NCBI RefSeq assembly: GCF_019029495.1 | Contig: NZ_JAERQM010000001.1 | Coordinates: forward strand, 434,001 to 498,000 | Length of the DNA: 64,000 nucleotides | From: Falsiroseomonas oleicola | Lineage (GTDB): Bacteria > Pseudomonadota > Alphaproteobacteria > Acetobacterales > Acetobacteraceae | Reading direction: 5' to 3' | Shown: in pieces, positions 41,025 to 50,270 of the stretch | Layout of the letters: the number at the start of each line of letters is the position of its first letter | Numbering within the stretch: position 1 is the stretch's first letter | The notes under the pieces: generated by a model | Database searches by the model: none | Seen by the model: the letters and a program-made list of their open reading frames with translations, nothing else | What the model was told of the DNA's origin: nothing | Translations under genes and position numbers: made by a program

Positions 41025-42881
41025 CTACCGCCGCTTCAGCGCCGCCAGATCCCGCACGGCGCCCCGCGCGGCGCTGGTCGCCATGGCGGCATAGGCGCGC
41101 AGCGCGGTCGAGACCTGGCGCTTGCGCGGGCTCGCCGGCTGCCAGGCCGCCTCCCCCTTCGCTTCCATCGCCGCGCGCCGCGTGGCCATCACCGCATCGT
41201 CCACCTTCAGGTTGATGCTGCGGCTGGGGATGTCGATCTCGATGATGTCGCCATCCTCCACCAGCCCGATCGGCCCGCCTTCCGCCGCTTCCGGCGAGAG
41301 ATGGCCGATCGACAGGCCAGAGGACCCGCCGGAGAAGCGGCCATCGGTGACCAGGGCGCAGACCTTCCCCAGGCCCTTCGACTTCAGATAGCTCGTCGGA
41401 TACAGCATCTCCTGCATCCCCGGCCCGCCGCGCGGCCCCTCATAACGCACCACCACGACATCGCCGGCCACGACCTTGCCGCCCAGGATGCCATCCACCG
41501 CCGCATCCTGGCTCTCGAAGACCTTGGCCGGGCCGGTGAACTTCAGGATCGAGGCATCGACGCCAGCGGTCTTCACGATGCAGCCGTCGACGGCGATGTT
41601 GCCCGCCAGCACGGCGAGGCCGCCATCGGCGGAGAAGGCCGAGTCCTTGGCACGGATCACGCCGCCGGCGCGGTCGGTGTCCAGTTCCTCCCACCGCGCG
41701 GCCTGGCTGAAGGCCACCTGCGTCGGGATGCCGCCGGGCGCCGCCTTGAAGAATTCCAGCACGCTGTCATCGGCGGTCTGCTTCACATCCCACTGCTGCA
41801 GCGCCTCCGCCAGCGTCGGCGCATCCACGCGGCTGACGGAGGTATCGATCAGCCCGGCGCGGTCGAGCTCGCCGAGGATGCCCATGATGCCGCCGGCGCG
41901 ATGCACATCCTCGACATGCACATTGGCGACGGAGGGCGCGACCTTGCACAGCACCGGCACGCGGCGGGACAGCCGGTCGATGTCGGTCATGGTGAAGTCG
42001 ACGCCACCCTCATGCGCCGCGGCCAGCAGATGCAGCACGGTGTTGGTGGAACCGCCCATGGCGATGTCCAGCGTCATCGCATTCTCGAAGGCCGTGCGGG
42101 TCGCGACATTGCGCGGCAGCACGCTGAAATCCTCGGTCTCGTAATGGCGGCGGGTGATCTCGACGATGCGCCGCCCGGCCTCCAGGAACAGCCGCTTGCG
42201 GTCGGCATGGGTGGCGACCACCGTGCCATTGCCGGGCAGCGCCAGGCCCAGCGCCTCCGTCAGGCAGTTCATGGAATTGGCGGTGAACATGCCGGAGCAG
42301 GACCCGCAGGTCGGGCAGGCGGAACGCTCGATGACCGCGACTTCCTCGTCCGTCACGCTGGAATCGGCGGCCGCGATCATCGCATCGATCAGGTCGACGC
42401 TGCGCTTCTGGCCGCGATGCACCACCTTGCCCGCTTCCATCGGCCCGCCGGAGACGAAGACGGTCGGGATGTTGAGGCGCATGGTCGCCATCAGCATGCC
42501 GGGCGTGATCTTGTCGCAGTTGGAGATGCAGACCATCGCATCGGCGCAATGGGCATTGACCATGTATTCAACGCTGTCGGCGATCAGGTCGCGGGACGGC
42601 AGGCTGTAGAGCATGCCGTCATGCCCCATGGCGATGCCGTCATCCACCGCGATGGTGTTGAATTCCTTGGCGACACCGCCCGCCGCCTCAATCTCCCGCG
42701 CCACCAACTGGCCAAGGTCCTTGAGGTGGACATGCCCGGGGACGAACTGGGTAAAGCTGTTGACGACGGCGATGATGGGCTTGCCGAAATCGCCATCCTT
42801 CATGCCGGTGGCGCGCCAGAGGCCACGGGCGCCGGCCATGTTGCGGCCATGGGTGGTGGTGCGGCTGCGATATTGGGGCAT
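41025..42881 (-). CDS. ilvD: Dihydroxy-acid dehydratase
   Basis: 618 residues from the ATG at 42881 ([19 protein letters not shown]), normal length. The enzyme dehydrates dihydroxy acids in valine and isoleucine synthesis using an Fe-S cluster. Cysteines are in [11 protein letters not shown] and [18 protein letters not shown]. Other signatures are [13 protein letters not shown] and [12 protein letters not shown]. It stands alone, with no other ilv genes nearby. The longer in-frame reading upstream of 42881 is not used. Confidence 0.96.
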   Translation of the reverse strand: MPQYRSRTTTHGRNMAGARGLWRATGMKDGDFGKPIIAVVNSFTQFVPGHVHLKDLGQLVAREIEAAGGVAKEFNTIAVDDGIAMGHDGMLYSLPSRDLIADSVEYMVNAHCADAMVCISNCDKITPGMLMATMRLNIPTVFVSGGPMEAGKVVHRGQKRSVDLIDAMIAAADSSVTDEEVAVIERSACPTCGSCSGMFTANSMNCLTEALGLALPGNGTVVATHADRKRLFLEAGRRIVEITRRHYETEDFSVLPRNVATRTAFENAMTLDIAMGGSTNTVLHLLAAAHEGGVDFTMTDIDRLSRRVPVLCKVAPSVANVHVEDVHRAGGIMGILGELDRAGLIDTSVSRVDAPTLAEALQQWDVKQTADDSVLEFFKAAPGGIPTQVAFSQAARWEELDTDRAGGVIRAKDSAFSADGGLAVLAGNIAVDGCIVKTAGVDASILKFTGPAKVFESQDAAVDGILGGKVVAGDVVVVRYEGPRGGPGMQEMLYPTSYLKSKGLGKVCALVTDGRFSGGSSGLSIGHLSPEAAEGGPIGLVEDGDIIEIDIPSRSINLKVDDAVMATRRAAMEAKGEAAWQPASPRKRQVSTALRAYAAMATSAARGAVRDLAALKRR

Positions 42882-42952
42882 GGCTCGGCGGTCCTGGCTT
42901 GCGGTTCCTCGCCGGGCGCCGCTTCGATCACGCCGCGACCCGGCCGGGCGTT

Positions 42953-43402
42953 CTAGCCGCTTCGTGATCCAGGGGCCAGATGCAGGCCGGCGGCGGTGGC
43001 CTGATGGGCAAAGGCCCGGGCGCCACGCAGCGCGGCGGGCAGTTCCTCCGGCGCCAGCCATTCGGCCAGACCGCCCAGGGCCGACAGCGCATCGCCCCGT
43101 TGCAGCGCCGCCAGCAGGTCGAGCAGCATCGCCTCGTCCCGCCCCAGCTCCGCCCCGGCACAGCCGCGCACATCCAGCACCCGTCCGGCATCGCGGGTCA
43201 GCACTGACATCAGCAATCCGAAGCCGAGCGTGCCCGAAGGCCGGAATCCCGCGCAGACCAGCATCGCCTGCCAGTCCGGATGGCGCCGCGCCGGCGCGCG
43301 ATGCGCCGCCATCCAGGCCCGCAGCACCGCCAGCACGCGCAACTCCGCCGGCGCCAGCGCCCGCACCGGATACAGTCCCTGGGGGCGCATTCCATCGGGC
43401 AT
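42953..43402 (-). CDS. Hypothetical protein, 149 residues
   Basis: ATG at 43402 is chosen because GAGGAGAAG precedes it at good distance. The sequence starts [30 protein letters not shown] and is helical and Ala/Leu-rich, with ETC-like acidic stretches ([15 protein letters not shown]); cysteines are few. No signal peptide, membrane segment or known motif is visible. It is divergent from the TonB operon across the Fur-box-like site, so it may be iron-regulated too. Confidence 0.7.
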   Translation of the reverse strand: MPDGMRPQGLYPVRALAPAELRVLAVLRAWMAAHRAPARRHPDWQAMLVCAGFRPSGTLGFGLLMSVLTRDAGRVLDVRGCAGAELGRDEAMLLDLLAALQRGDALSALGGLAEWLAPEELPAALRGARAFAHQATAAGLHLAPGSRSG

Positions 43403-43460
43403 CGCCGCTTCTCCTCGGCACGCAGCTATGCCGCAGGGTGGCCGCGCGGGGAAGTGTGAT

Positions 43461-43475
43461 TGCGAGTCATTCTCA
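43461..43475. promoter_or_regulatory. Fur-box-like inverted repeat TGCGAGT-C-ATTCTCA
   Basis: A 7-1-7 imperfect palindrome (five of seven pairs) embedded in ATTGCGAGTCATTCTCAC, closely resembling proteobacterial Fur boxes. It lies about 40 bases before the first gene of the exbB-exbD-tonB transcript and about 60 before the divergent hypothetical gene. Iron repression is the natural reading; the regulator itself is not in the window. Confidence 0.65.
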
Positions 43476-43512
43476 CATATGCGAAGGAGGGTCCGGATAG
43501 AGGGACCTGCCA

Positions 43513-43980
43513 ATGGCCATCGCGTTGCCGTCCGCCTTGCCCCGCCGCCGCCGTGCCGGCTGGGGCCTTCTGCTGCTGGCGCTCAGCCTGGGCTTTGCCG
43601 CGCCGGTCGCGGCGCAACCGGCGCTGCCGCTGGAGCTGAATCGGCTGGAGCCGGTGACCGCACCCACCGAGGGCTGCCGCATCTGGATGATGCTGTCCAA
43701 CGACGCGCCGGAAGCCGCCGCCATCGCCGCGCTGCGGCTGGACCTGGTGGTGTTCGGCGCGGATGGGCAGATCGCGCGCCGGGCGGCGGTGGAACTCGCC
43801 CCGATCGGCGCCGGCCGCACCGCGGTGCGGCTGTTCGACCTGGCCGGCCTGGCCTGCGACCGCATCAGCCGCCTGCTGGTGAACGAGGTGCTGGCCTGCC
43901 GCATCGGTGGCGCGGAGGTGGCGGATTGTGCCGACCGCATCCGCCCCTCCTCCCGCGCCGGCATCCGCTTCGGGCTTTAA
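43513..43980 (+). CDS. Secreted protein heading the exbB-exbD-tonB operon
   Basis: 155 residues with an N-terminal signal (RRRRAGWGLLLLALSLGFAAPVAAQ). The mature part has a beta-sandwich look (CRIWMMLSNDAPEAAAIAALRLDLVVFG) and four cysteines (CRIW, LACDR, LACRIG, VADCADR) that could form two disulphides in the periplasm. No named family is recognised. It starts about 40 bases after the Fur-like box with AGAGGGAC as ribosome site. It lies 13 bases before exbB, so a role in TonB-dependent uptake is likely but inferred. Confidence 0.8.
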   Translation: MAIALPSALPRRRRAGWGLLLLALSLGFAAPVAAQPALPLELNRLEPVTAPTEGCRIWMMLSNDAPEAAAIAALRLDLVVFGADGQIARRAAVELAPIGAGRTAVRLFDLAGLACDRISRLLVNEVLACRIGGAEVADCADRIRPSSRAGIRFGL

Positions 43981-43993
43981 GGACCTTACCGCC

Positions 43994-45072
<1,079 letters not shown>

Positions 45073-45077
45073 TCGCG

Positions 45078-46421
45078 ATGCGTGACTCCCGCCATGTTCA
45101 TCCCGGCGCCTGGGCCGTGGCGCTGGCGCTGCATCTCGGCCTCGCCGCGGTGATGATGCGCCCTGCCGCGCCGCCGATGCTGGCGGGCGGTGGCGGCGGC
45201 ATGATGGTCGGAATTTCCGGTGGTCTCGCGGGTGGTGGCGGCGGGCCGATTTCCGCCGCGCAGCCCGATGATTTGGCCGCGACCGAGGCGACGCCGCTGG
45301 AGGCCGCCGCCGCGACTCCCGATGCGCTGGCCGCGCCGCCGCCGCCGGACAGCCAGGCCGTGCCGCCCGCGCCCCTGGCCGCCGCGCCGCCGGATAGGCT
45401 GGCGCCGCCACCGCCGCCCTTGGTCAATGCCGTCCCGCCGCCACCGGTCTCGCCGCCGCCGCCTCAGGCCGCACCGATCCCGCCGCCCCCCGCCCTGACG
45501 CAGCAGCGCCCGCCGGAGCTTCTGGCCGCGGCACCGCCCCCGCCGCGCGCCTTGCCGCGCGCGGCGGCGGATCTGCCGCCGACCGCCGCCGAGCCGCCAC
45601 CCCTGGCCGCGCTGGCCCCGCCCGAGTCCTTGCAGCCGGTGCCGGATGCCACGCTGGCGGCGCCTCCCCCACCGGCTGCCATGACCGCGACTGCGCCGGA
45701 GCCCATCACCGCACCGCCGCCGCCCCCCGTGCAGACCGCGGAGCCGCCGCCGCCGGAGCCCCCGGCGCAGCTCGCCACCCTGCCGCCCCCGCCTCCGCCG
45801 CCCCCGCTTCAGGCCAGCGAGCCGCCGCCGGAGCAGGTGGCCGAGGCGATTCCCATGCCGCCGCCACAGGCACCGCCGCCGCCGGAGCCGGTGCAGGTCG
45901 CGCGTCCGGCGCCCCGCCCGGCGCCACGCCCCGCCGCGCGTCCGGCTCCATCCCCCGCGCCCGCCGCCGCCTCCCGCTCCGCAGCTGTGGCGCAGAGCGG
46001 GCCGGGTCCGGGCGCGGCACAGCCGGGCCCCGGCAGCGGCGCCGGCCCGGCCACAGCCGCCGGCCCGGCCGCGGGCGGCGGTGGCCAGGGCGCGCCCTCG
46101 GCCATGCCGGGCGAGGCCTCCGGCGCGCGGCAATTGCCGCCGGCCTATGCCGCCGCACTGGTCCGCATCCTGCAACGCAACCTGCGCTACCCGCCCAGCG
46201 CGCGGGAACAGGGCATCGTGGGCACGGCGACGCTGCGCTTCGTCATCGCCCGCGATGGCTCGGTGCAGGCGGTGCAGATGGTGCGCGGCACCGGATCGGC
46301 GCTGCTGGACCAGGAAGCGATGGCGCTGCTGCGCCGCGTCTCCCCCCTGCCGCGCCTGCCGGCGGATTTTCCGGATGCCCAGGCCATCGTGCTGGCACCG
46401 ATCGGCTTTTCGATAAGGTAA
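45078..46421 (+). CDS. tonB: Energy transducer TonB with a very long proline-rich linker
   Basis: 447 residues, longer than the common 240-280. An N-terminal helix (GAWAVALALHLGLAAVMM) anchors it. Residues about 80-340 are a Pro/Ala/Glu-rich linker, long enough to span a thick periplasm. The C-terminal TonB domain reads LVRILQRNLRYPPSAREQG, then GTATLRFVIARDGSVQAV and ALLRRVSPLPRLP. The linker DNA is GC-repetitive and open on other frames. No TonB-dependent receptor is in the window. Confidence 0.92.
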   Translation: MRDSRHVHPGAWAVALALHLGLAAVMMRPAAPPMLAGGGGGMMVGISGGLAGGGGGPISAAQPDDLAATEATPLEAAAATPDALAAPPPPDSQAVPPAPLAAAPPDRLAPPPPPLVNAVPPPPVSPPPPQAAPIPPPPALTQQRPPELLAAAPPPPRALPRAAADLPPTAAEPPPLAALAPPESLQPVPDATLAAPPPPAAMTATAPEPITAPPPPPVQTAEPPPPEPPAQLATLPPPPPPPPLQASEPPPEQVAEAIPMPPPQAPPPPEPVQVARPAPRPAPRPAARPAPSPAPAAASRSAAVAQSGPGPGAAQPGPGSGAGPATAAGPAAGGGGQGAPSAMPGEASGARQLPPAYAAALVRILQRNLRYPPSAREQGIVGTATLRFVIARDGSVQAVQMVRGTGSALLDQEAMALLRRVSPLPRLPADFPDAQAIVLAPIGFSIR

Positions 46422-46424
46422 TCT

Positions 46425-46514
46425 GGCCTCAGGCGCCGGCGCGGCCTCCGGCCGCTGGGCTGCGCGACACTTGTCGCGGCGGCCCTTCGGCCGCTCGCCC
46501 GCCTGCGGCGGGCG
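46425..46514 (-). repeat. Complete four-hairpin repeat element (family A) on the minus strand
   Basis: Read on the minus strand, H0 is CGCCCGCC/GGCGGGCG (46514-46496). H1 is GCGGCC-gaag-GGCCGC (46494-46479). H2 is CGCGAC-aagt-GTCGCG (46478-46463). The linker is AGCCCA. H3 is GCGGCC-gga-GGCCGC (46455-46441), and the tail is GCCGGCGCCTGAGGCC. H0 begins ten bases after the aldolase stop codon, the same offset as for the copy at 40435. Confidence 0.82.
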
Positions 46515-46524
46515 CCAAGCGCGC

Positions 46525-47331
46525 TTATGGCAGGCCGGGCGCCTCCCGCCCCGCGCCCGGCCGCCGCGCCATGGCGAAGGCGCTGGCCAGGGCCTCCCGC
46601 AGCACCACCACCTCATGCCCGATGCAGATGCCGCGAAAGCCGGCGGCCAGCGCGGCGGCGGCCTGGGCGCCATCGCCGCCCACCCATCCCAATGGCTTGC
46701 CCGCCGCCTGCGCCGCCTGCCGCAGCGCCTCGGCCGACGCGCGGTAGCGCGGATCGCCGAAGGCACCCGGGATGCCGAGGCTGTCCGACAGGTCGAAATG
46801 GCCGAGCCAGAGCATGTCGAGCCCCGGCACCGCCGCGATCTCCGCCGCCTGCGCCACGCCGGCCGCGCTCTCGACCAAAGCGATGGTCAGCACCGCCTCG
46901 TTCGCCGCCGCCATCTTCGCCGCCGGATCGCCGCCGCCATAGCCGTCATGCGCCAGCGAGAAGGCCAGGCCGCGCCGCCCCTGCGGCCGGTAGCGGCAGG
47001 CGGCCACCAGGTCCCGCGCCTGCGCCGCGCTTTCGACCAGCGGCATCATGATGCCGAGCGCCCCGGCATCCAGCAGCGGCGGCGCCAAAGCGGGCTGCGG
47101 CGCCGGTAAGCGGACCATGGGCACGATGCCGGCGGCGCGGGCATAGGCGCATTGGTCCTTCACCCCCTCGATCCCCAGGCCCGAATGCTCCATGTCCAGC
47201 AGCACGAATTCGGCGCCGGCGGCGGCCAGGGTCGGGGCCAGGCCGGGGGTGAAGAATTCGAAGGCCATGACGCCGAAGGCGGCCTCGCCCTGCAGCAATT
47301 TGCGGCGCACCGGGTTCTGGACGCTGGTCAT
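46525..47331 (-). CDS. HpcH/HpaI-family class II aldolase
   Basis: 268 residues from the ATG at 47331, with GAGGGAGG upstream. This is the 2-keto-3-deoxy-acid aldolase fold: FVLLDMEHSGLG (Asp/Glu metal region), MVRLPAPQPAL, GALGIMMPLVESAAQA with the metal-binding Glu, and LDMLWLGHFDLSDSLG. It cleaves a hydroxy-oxo acid to pyruvate and an aldehyde; the physiological substrate is unknown. It is divergent from an ArsR gene, which may control it. Confidence 0.9.
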   Translation of the reverse strand: MTSVQNPVRRKLLQGEAAFGVMAFEFFTPGLAPTLAAAGAEFVLLDMEHSGLGIEGVKDQCAYARAAGIVPMVRLPAPQPALAPPLLDAGALGIMMPLVESAAQARDLVAACRYRPQGRRGLAFSLAHDGYGGGDPAAKMAAANEAVLTIALVESAAGVAQAAEIAAVPGLDMLWLGHFDLSDSLGIPGAFGDPRYRASAEALRQAAQAAGKPLGWVGGDGAQAAAALAAGFRGICIGHEVVVLREALASAFAMARRPGAGREAPGLP

Positions 47332-47407
47332 GGAGCCCTCCCTCTTTGTCGGCACTCCCGCATGGCGCCGTTCAAAAATCCATCCCGCCAGCGTGATCGC
47401 AAAAGGC

Positions 47408-47436
47408 TTGCCAGCAGGCGCCGGCCTCGCTAACAA
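47408..47436 (+). promoter_or_regulatory. Promoter of the arsR-type gene, TTGCCA-N17-TAACAA
   Basis: TTGCCA (47408-47413), a spacer of exactly 17 bases, and TAACAA (47431-47436). Transcription would start at about 47443-47445, on top of the first ATG, so the message would be leaderless or nearly so. Confidence 0.6.
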
Positions 47437-47444
47437 TAAACCCT

Positions 47445-47456
47445 ATGGTTAACCAT
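47445..47456. promoter_or_regulatory. Palindrome ATGGTTAACCAT over the arsR-type start
   Basis: A perfect 12-bp palindrome just downstream of the -10 box and overlapping the first ATG. Its position is ideal for autorepression by the ArsR-family product. It is AT-rich in a GC-rich neighbourhood. Confidence 0.6.
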
Positions 47457-47789
47457 ATGATGCACAGCCCCCCGCCGGACCTCGACCGGGTCTTCGCCGC
47501 CCTCTCCGACCCCACCCGCCGCGCCCTGATCGAGCGGCTGGATGCGGAGGAGGAGCTGTCGGTCAGCGAATTGGCCGCCCCCCTGGCCATGTCGCTGCCG
47601 GCGGTGATGAAGCATCTGGATGTGCTGGAGAAGGCCGGGTTGATCGCCCGCCAGAAGGTCGGCCGCCGCGTCGGCTGCCGGCTGACCGCGGGCCCGATGG
47701 AGGATGCGATGGGATGGCTCGCCCGCTACCAGCGCTTCTGGACCGAGAGCCTCGACCGGCTGGCCGCGGCGCTGGAGACGAAGGGATGA
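47445..47789 (+). CDS. ArsR-family winged-helix regulator (metal-free SRPBCC-linked type)
   Basis: 114 residues from 47445; ATG codons at 47457 and 47460 are possible starts if the palindrome is untranslated. The helix-turn-helix is ELSVSELAAPLAMSLPAVMKHLDVLEKAGL. No ELCVCDL-type metal cysteines are present, so it is not a classical arsenic sensor. It overlaps the SRPBCC gene by ATGA, a pairing seen often, with the SRPBCC protein perhaps sensing the ligand. Autoregulation is suggested by the palindrome. Confidence 0.88.
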   Translation: MVNHMMHSPPPDLDRVFAALSDPTRRALIERLDAEEELSVSELAAPLAMSLPAVMKHLDVLEKAGLIARQKVGRRVGCRLTAGPMEDAMGWLARYQRFWTESLDRLAAALETKG

Positions 47790-48217
47790 ATGTCACCGTC
47801 CCCAGCCTGACCCTGGTCCGCCGCATCAGGGCGCCGCCGGCGCGCGTCTTCGCCGCCTGGACGGAGGCGGAGATGCTGGCCCAGTGGTTCGGCCCGCACC
47901 ACACCAGCGTGGAATCGGCCGAGATCGACCCGCGCGTCGATGGCCGTTTCCGCATCCGCCTGCGCGAGGACAATGGCGAACGCCACGAGATCGGCGGCCG
48001 CTACCTGGCGATGGAGCCGGAGCGCGAGATCGCCTTCACCTGGGCCTGGGCCAGCACGCCGGAACGCGAAAGCCGCGTGACCGTGCGCTTCCGCCCACTG
48101 GAGGATGGCACCGAGATCACCCTGACCCATGACCGCTTCGCCGATTCCGACACCGCCACGCGCCACCGTCGCGGCTGGACCGAATCGATGGAGCGGCTGC
48201 TGGCGATGTTCGACTGA
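47786..48217 (+). CDS. SRPBCC/AHSA1-family protein
   Basis: 143 residues from the ATG at 47786, in ATGA overlap with the ArsR gene. The START-like fold is shown by RRIRAPPARVFAAWTEAEMLAQWFGP, IDPRVDGRFRIRL, and the closing helix HRRGWTESMERLLAMF. These proteins bind small hydrophobic ligands or act as co-chaperone-like domains. Coupled to an ArsR repressor, it may form a small ligand-response unit. The function is unproven. Confidence 0.9.
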   Translation: MNVTVPSLTLVRRIRAPPARVFAAWTEAEMLAQWFGPHHTSVESAEIDPRVDGRFRIRLREDNGERHEIGGRYLAMEPEREIAFTWAWASTPERESRVTVRFRPLEDGTEITLTHDRFADSDTATRHRRGWTESMERLLAMFD

Positions 48218-48247
48218 CGCCTGCGCCTAACTGCGAACTTTCCAACC

Positions 48248-48418
48248 GGCGGCCGAATGGCCGCCGCCAATGCCACGAAGCCAAGCACACGGCGCGCGCG
48301 CCTGGCGTCTGAAGGTTCGACATGCGGCCGGCACTTTCGCCGGCCGAGCGGCCGAACGGCCGCCGCCGCCAATGCGGCGAAGCCAAGCGCGCGGAGCGCG
48401 CGCCCGGCGTCTGAGGGT
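48248..48418 (+). repeat. Tandem pair of four-hairpin repeat elements (family A)
   Basis: Copy a (48248-48317) has H1 GGCGGCC-gaat-GGCCGCC, the AGCCAAG linker and the CTGGCGTCTGAAGGT tail, but H2 and H3 are eroded. Copy b (48326-48418) is complete: H0 GGCCGGC-actttc-GCCGGCC, H1 GCGGCC-gaac-GGCCGC, H2 CGCCGC-caat-GCGGCG, linker AGCCAA, H3 GCGCGC-gga-GCGCGC and tail GCCCGGCGTCTGAGGGT. The pair fills the gap between the SRPBCC and DUF1579 genes. Confidence 0.85.
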
Positions 48419-48441
48419 CTGCAAAGAGGGAAAACAAATCC

Positions 48442-48921
48442 ATGATGGACGACAAGCCCACCGAACAGCATCGCTGGCTGCAACGCCTGCTCGGCGAATG
48501 GACCAGCGAGGCGGAATGCGTGATGGCCCCCGGCCAGGCGCCCATCACCATGCGCGGGCGGGAAAAGGTCCGCGCGCTCGGGGAGTTCTGGGTGATCGGC
48601 GAGGGTGAGAGCGAGATGCCCGGCGGCGGCACCGGCCACACCATCATCACCCTCGGCTACGACGTGGCCAAGGGCCGCTTCACCGGCAGCTTCATCGGCT
48701 CGATGATGACCATGATGTGGCTCTATGACGGGGCGCTGGAGGGCCAGGTTCTGGTGCTGGACAGCCACGGGCCGGACCACGGCACGCCCGGCCGCATCGC
48801 ACTGTACCAGGACAGTGTCGAGATGCAGGGGCTGGACCGCCGCACCCTGTCCTCCCGGATGCAGGGCGCCGATGGGCAGTGGCAGCATGTGATGACCGCG
48901 CGCTACCGGCGGGTGGGCTGA
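48442..48921 (+). CDS. DUF1579 family protein
   Basis: 159 residues. Family traits are LQRLLGEWTSEAECVMAPGQ, KVRALGEFWVIGEGE, HTIITLGYDVAKGRFTGSFIGSM (shown in parts) and a closing YRRV strand. It is predicted to be a lipocalin-like barrel of unknown ligand. It lies three bases before the beta-propeller gene, so they are probably one operon with the MoaD-like gene. Confidence 0.88.
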   Translation: MMDDKPTEQHRWLQRLLGEWTSEAECVMAPGQAPITMRGREKVRALGEFWVIGEGESEMPGGGTGHTIITLGYDVAKGRFTGSFIGSMMTMMWLYDGALEGQVLVLDSHGPDHGTPGRIALYQDSVEMQGLDRRTLSSRMQGADGQWQHVMTARYRRVG

Positions 48922-48924
48922 GCC

Positions 48925-50007
48925 ATGGCGCAGCGCATCCTGCTGCTGGTCGGCACCAAGAAGGGTGCCTTCCTGCTCGAATCCGACGCGGCGCGCCAGG
49001 ATTGGACGCTGCGCGGCCCCTTCTGCGACACCTGGCCGATCAACCATGTGATCGCGGACCCCGCCACCGGCCGCATCTTCGCCGGCGGCGGCAATGAATG
49101 GTTCGGGCCGGCCGTCTGGACCTCCGACGATCTCGGCGCAAGCTGGACGCATTCCAGCGCCGGCCTCGCCTATGAGGCCGGGGAGACGCCGATCAAGTCG
49201 GTCTGGAGCCTGGCCCTGGCGCATGGCGTGCTGCATGCGGGGGTGGAGCCGGCCGGGCTGTTCCGCAGCGCCGATGGTGGCCAGAGCTTCGAACAGCTGC
49301 GCGGGCTGCGCGACCATCCCTCCCGCGCCGAATGGCAACCGGGGGGTGGCGGGCTGATCCTGCATGGGCTGCTGCCGCATCCGACCGATCCGGCGCAGCT
49401 CTGGGTGGCGATCTCCGCCGGGGGCATCTTCCACACGGCGGATGGCGGGGCGAGCTGGGCGCCGCGCAACCGTGGCACGCGTGCGGATTATGCGCCGGAA
49501 GATCAGCGCTACCCCGAACACGGCCAATGCGTGCATTGCCTGGTGATGGCGCCCGGCCAGCCGGAGCTGCTGTACCAGCAGAACCATTGCGGCATGTACC
49601 GCAGCGAGAATGGCGGCCAGAGCTGGACCAGCATCGAGGCCGGCCTGCCCTCCACCTTCGGCTTCCCCGCTGCGACGCATCCGCGCGATCCCGGCACGCT
49701 GTACCTGCTGCCGCTGAATGGCGACCAGGCCGGGCGCTTCGTGCCCGATGCCCAGGCCGCCGTCTGGCGCACACGCGACGGTGGCGACACCTGGCAGGCC
49801 CTTCGGGAAGGCCTGCCGCAGCAGAACGCCTTCTTCGGCGTGCTGCGCCAGGCCATGGCGACCGACAGGCTGGACCGCGCCGGCGTCTATTTCGGCACCA
49901 GCGGCGGGGAGCTCTATGCCAGCGCCGATGAGGGCGAGAACTTCCGCTGCATCGCCCGCCACCTGCCGACCATCAGTTCGGTCGAGACGCTGGTGCTGGA
50001 TGGCTGA
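48925..50007 (+). CDS. BNR/sialidase-like beta-propeller protein
   Basis: 360 residues without a signal peptide. Several Asp-box motifs are visible: SDDLGASW, SADGGQSF, TADGGASW, SENGGQSW, TRDGGDTW and SADEGENF, which mark a multi-blade propeller like sialidases and VPS10/photosystem-II stability factors. Catalytic sialidase residues are not evident, so this is probably a binding protein. Its last codons overlap the start of the MoaD-like gene by eight bases; that fixed neighbour hints at a joint role. Confidence 0.85.
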   Translation: MAQRILLLVGTKKGAFLLESDAARQDWTLRGPFCDTWPINHVIADPATGRIFAGGGNEWFGPAVWTSDDLGASWTHSSAGLAYEAGETPIKSVWSLALAHGVLHAGVEPAGLFRSADGGQSFEQLRGLRDHPSRAEWQPGGGGLILHGLLPHPTDPAQLWVAISAGGIFHTADGGASWAPRNRGTRADYAPEDQRYPEHGQCVHCLVMAPGQPELLYQQNHCGMYRSENGGQSWTSIEAGLPSTFGFPAATHPRDPGTLYLLPLNGDQAGRFVPDAQAAVWRTRDGGDTWQALREGLPQQNAFFGVLRQAMATDRLDRAGVYFGTSGGELYASADEGENFRCIARHLPTISSVETLVLDG

Positions 50008-50269
50008 GGTGCAGGTGGAACTGCCGGCCTCCCTGGCGCGGCTGTTCCCCGGCGCGCCAAGGCGGTTGGAGGTGGAGGCGGCCTCCGTCGCCCAGGCGGT
50101 GCTGGCGCTGGATCAGCGCTGGCCGGGGATGCGCGACCGGATCTGCGATTCAACACCCGCCATCCGCCGCCACCTGCGCATCTTCGTGGATGGGGAGGTG
50201 GCGGGCCTCGCCACGCCGCTGCGCCCGGGGGCGGAGGTGCTGGTGATGACAGCGATCAGCGGCGGCTGA
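50000..50269 (+). CDS. MoaD/ThiS-family ubiquitin-like protein
   Basis: 89 residues from the ATG at 50000. It has the beta-grasp pattern (VQVELPASLARLFPG, EVEAASVAQAVLALDQRWPG, LRIFVDGE, LRPGAEVLVMTAISGG) and ends in Gly-Gly, the residue pair that is adenylated and thiocarboxylated in MoaD and ThiS. No moa or thi gene is nearby. Instead it overlaps the beta-propeller gene. It may be a sulphur carrier or a protein tag for a pathway linked to the propeller. Confidence 0.85.
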   Translation: MAEVQVELPASLARLFPGAPRRLEVEAASVAQAVLALDQRWPGMRDRICDSTPAIRRHLRIFVDGEVAGLATPLRPGAEVLVMTAISGG

Positions 50270-50270
50270 T

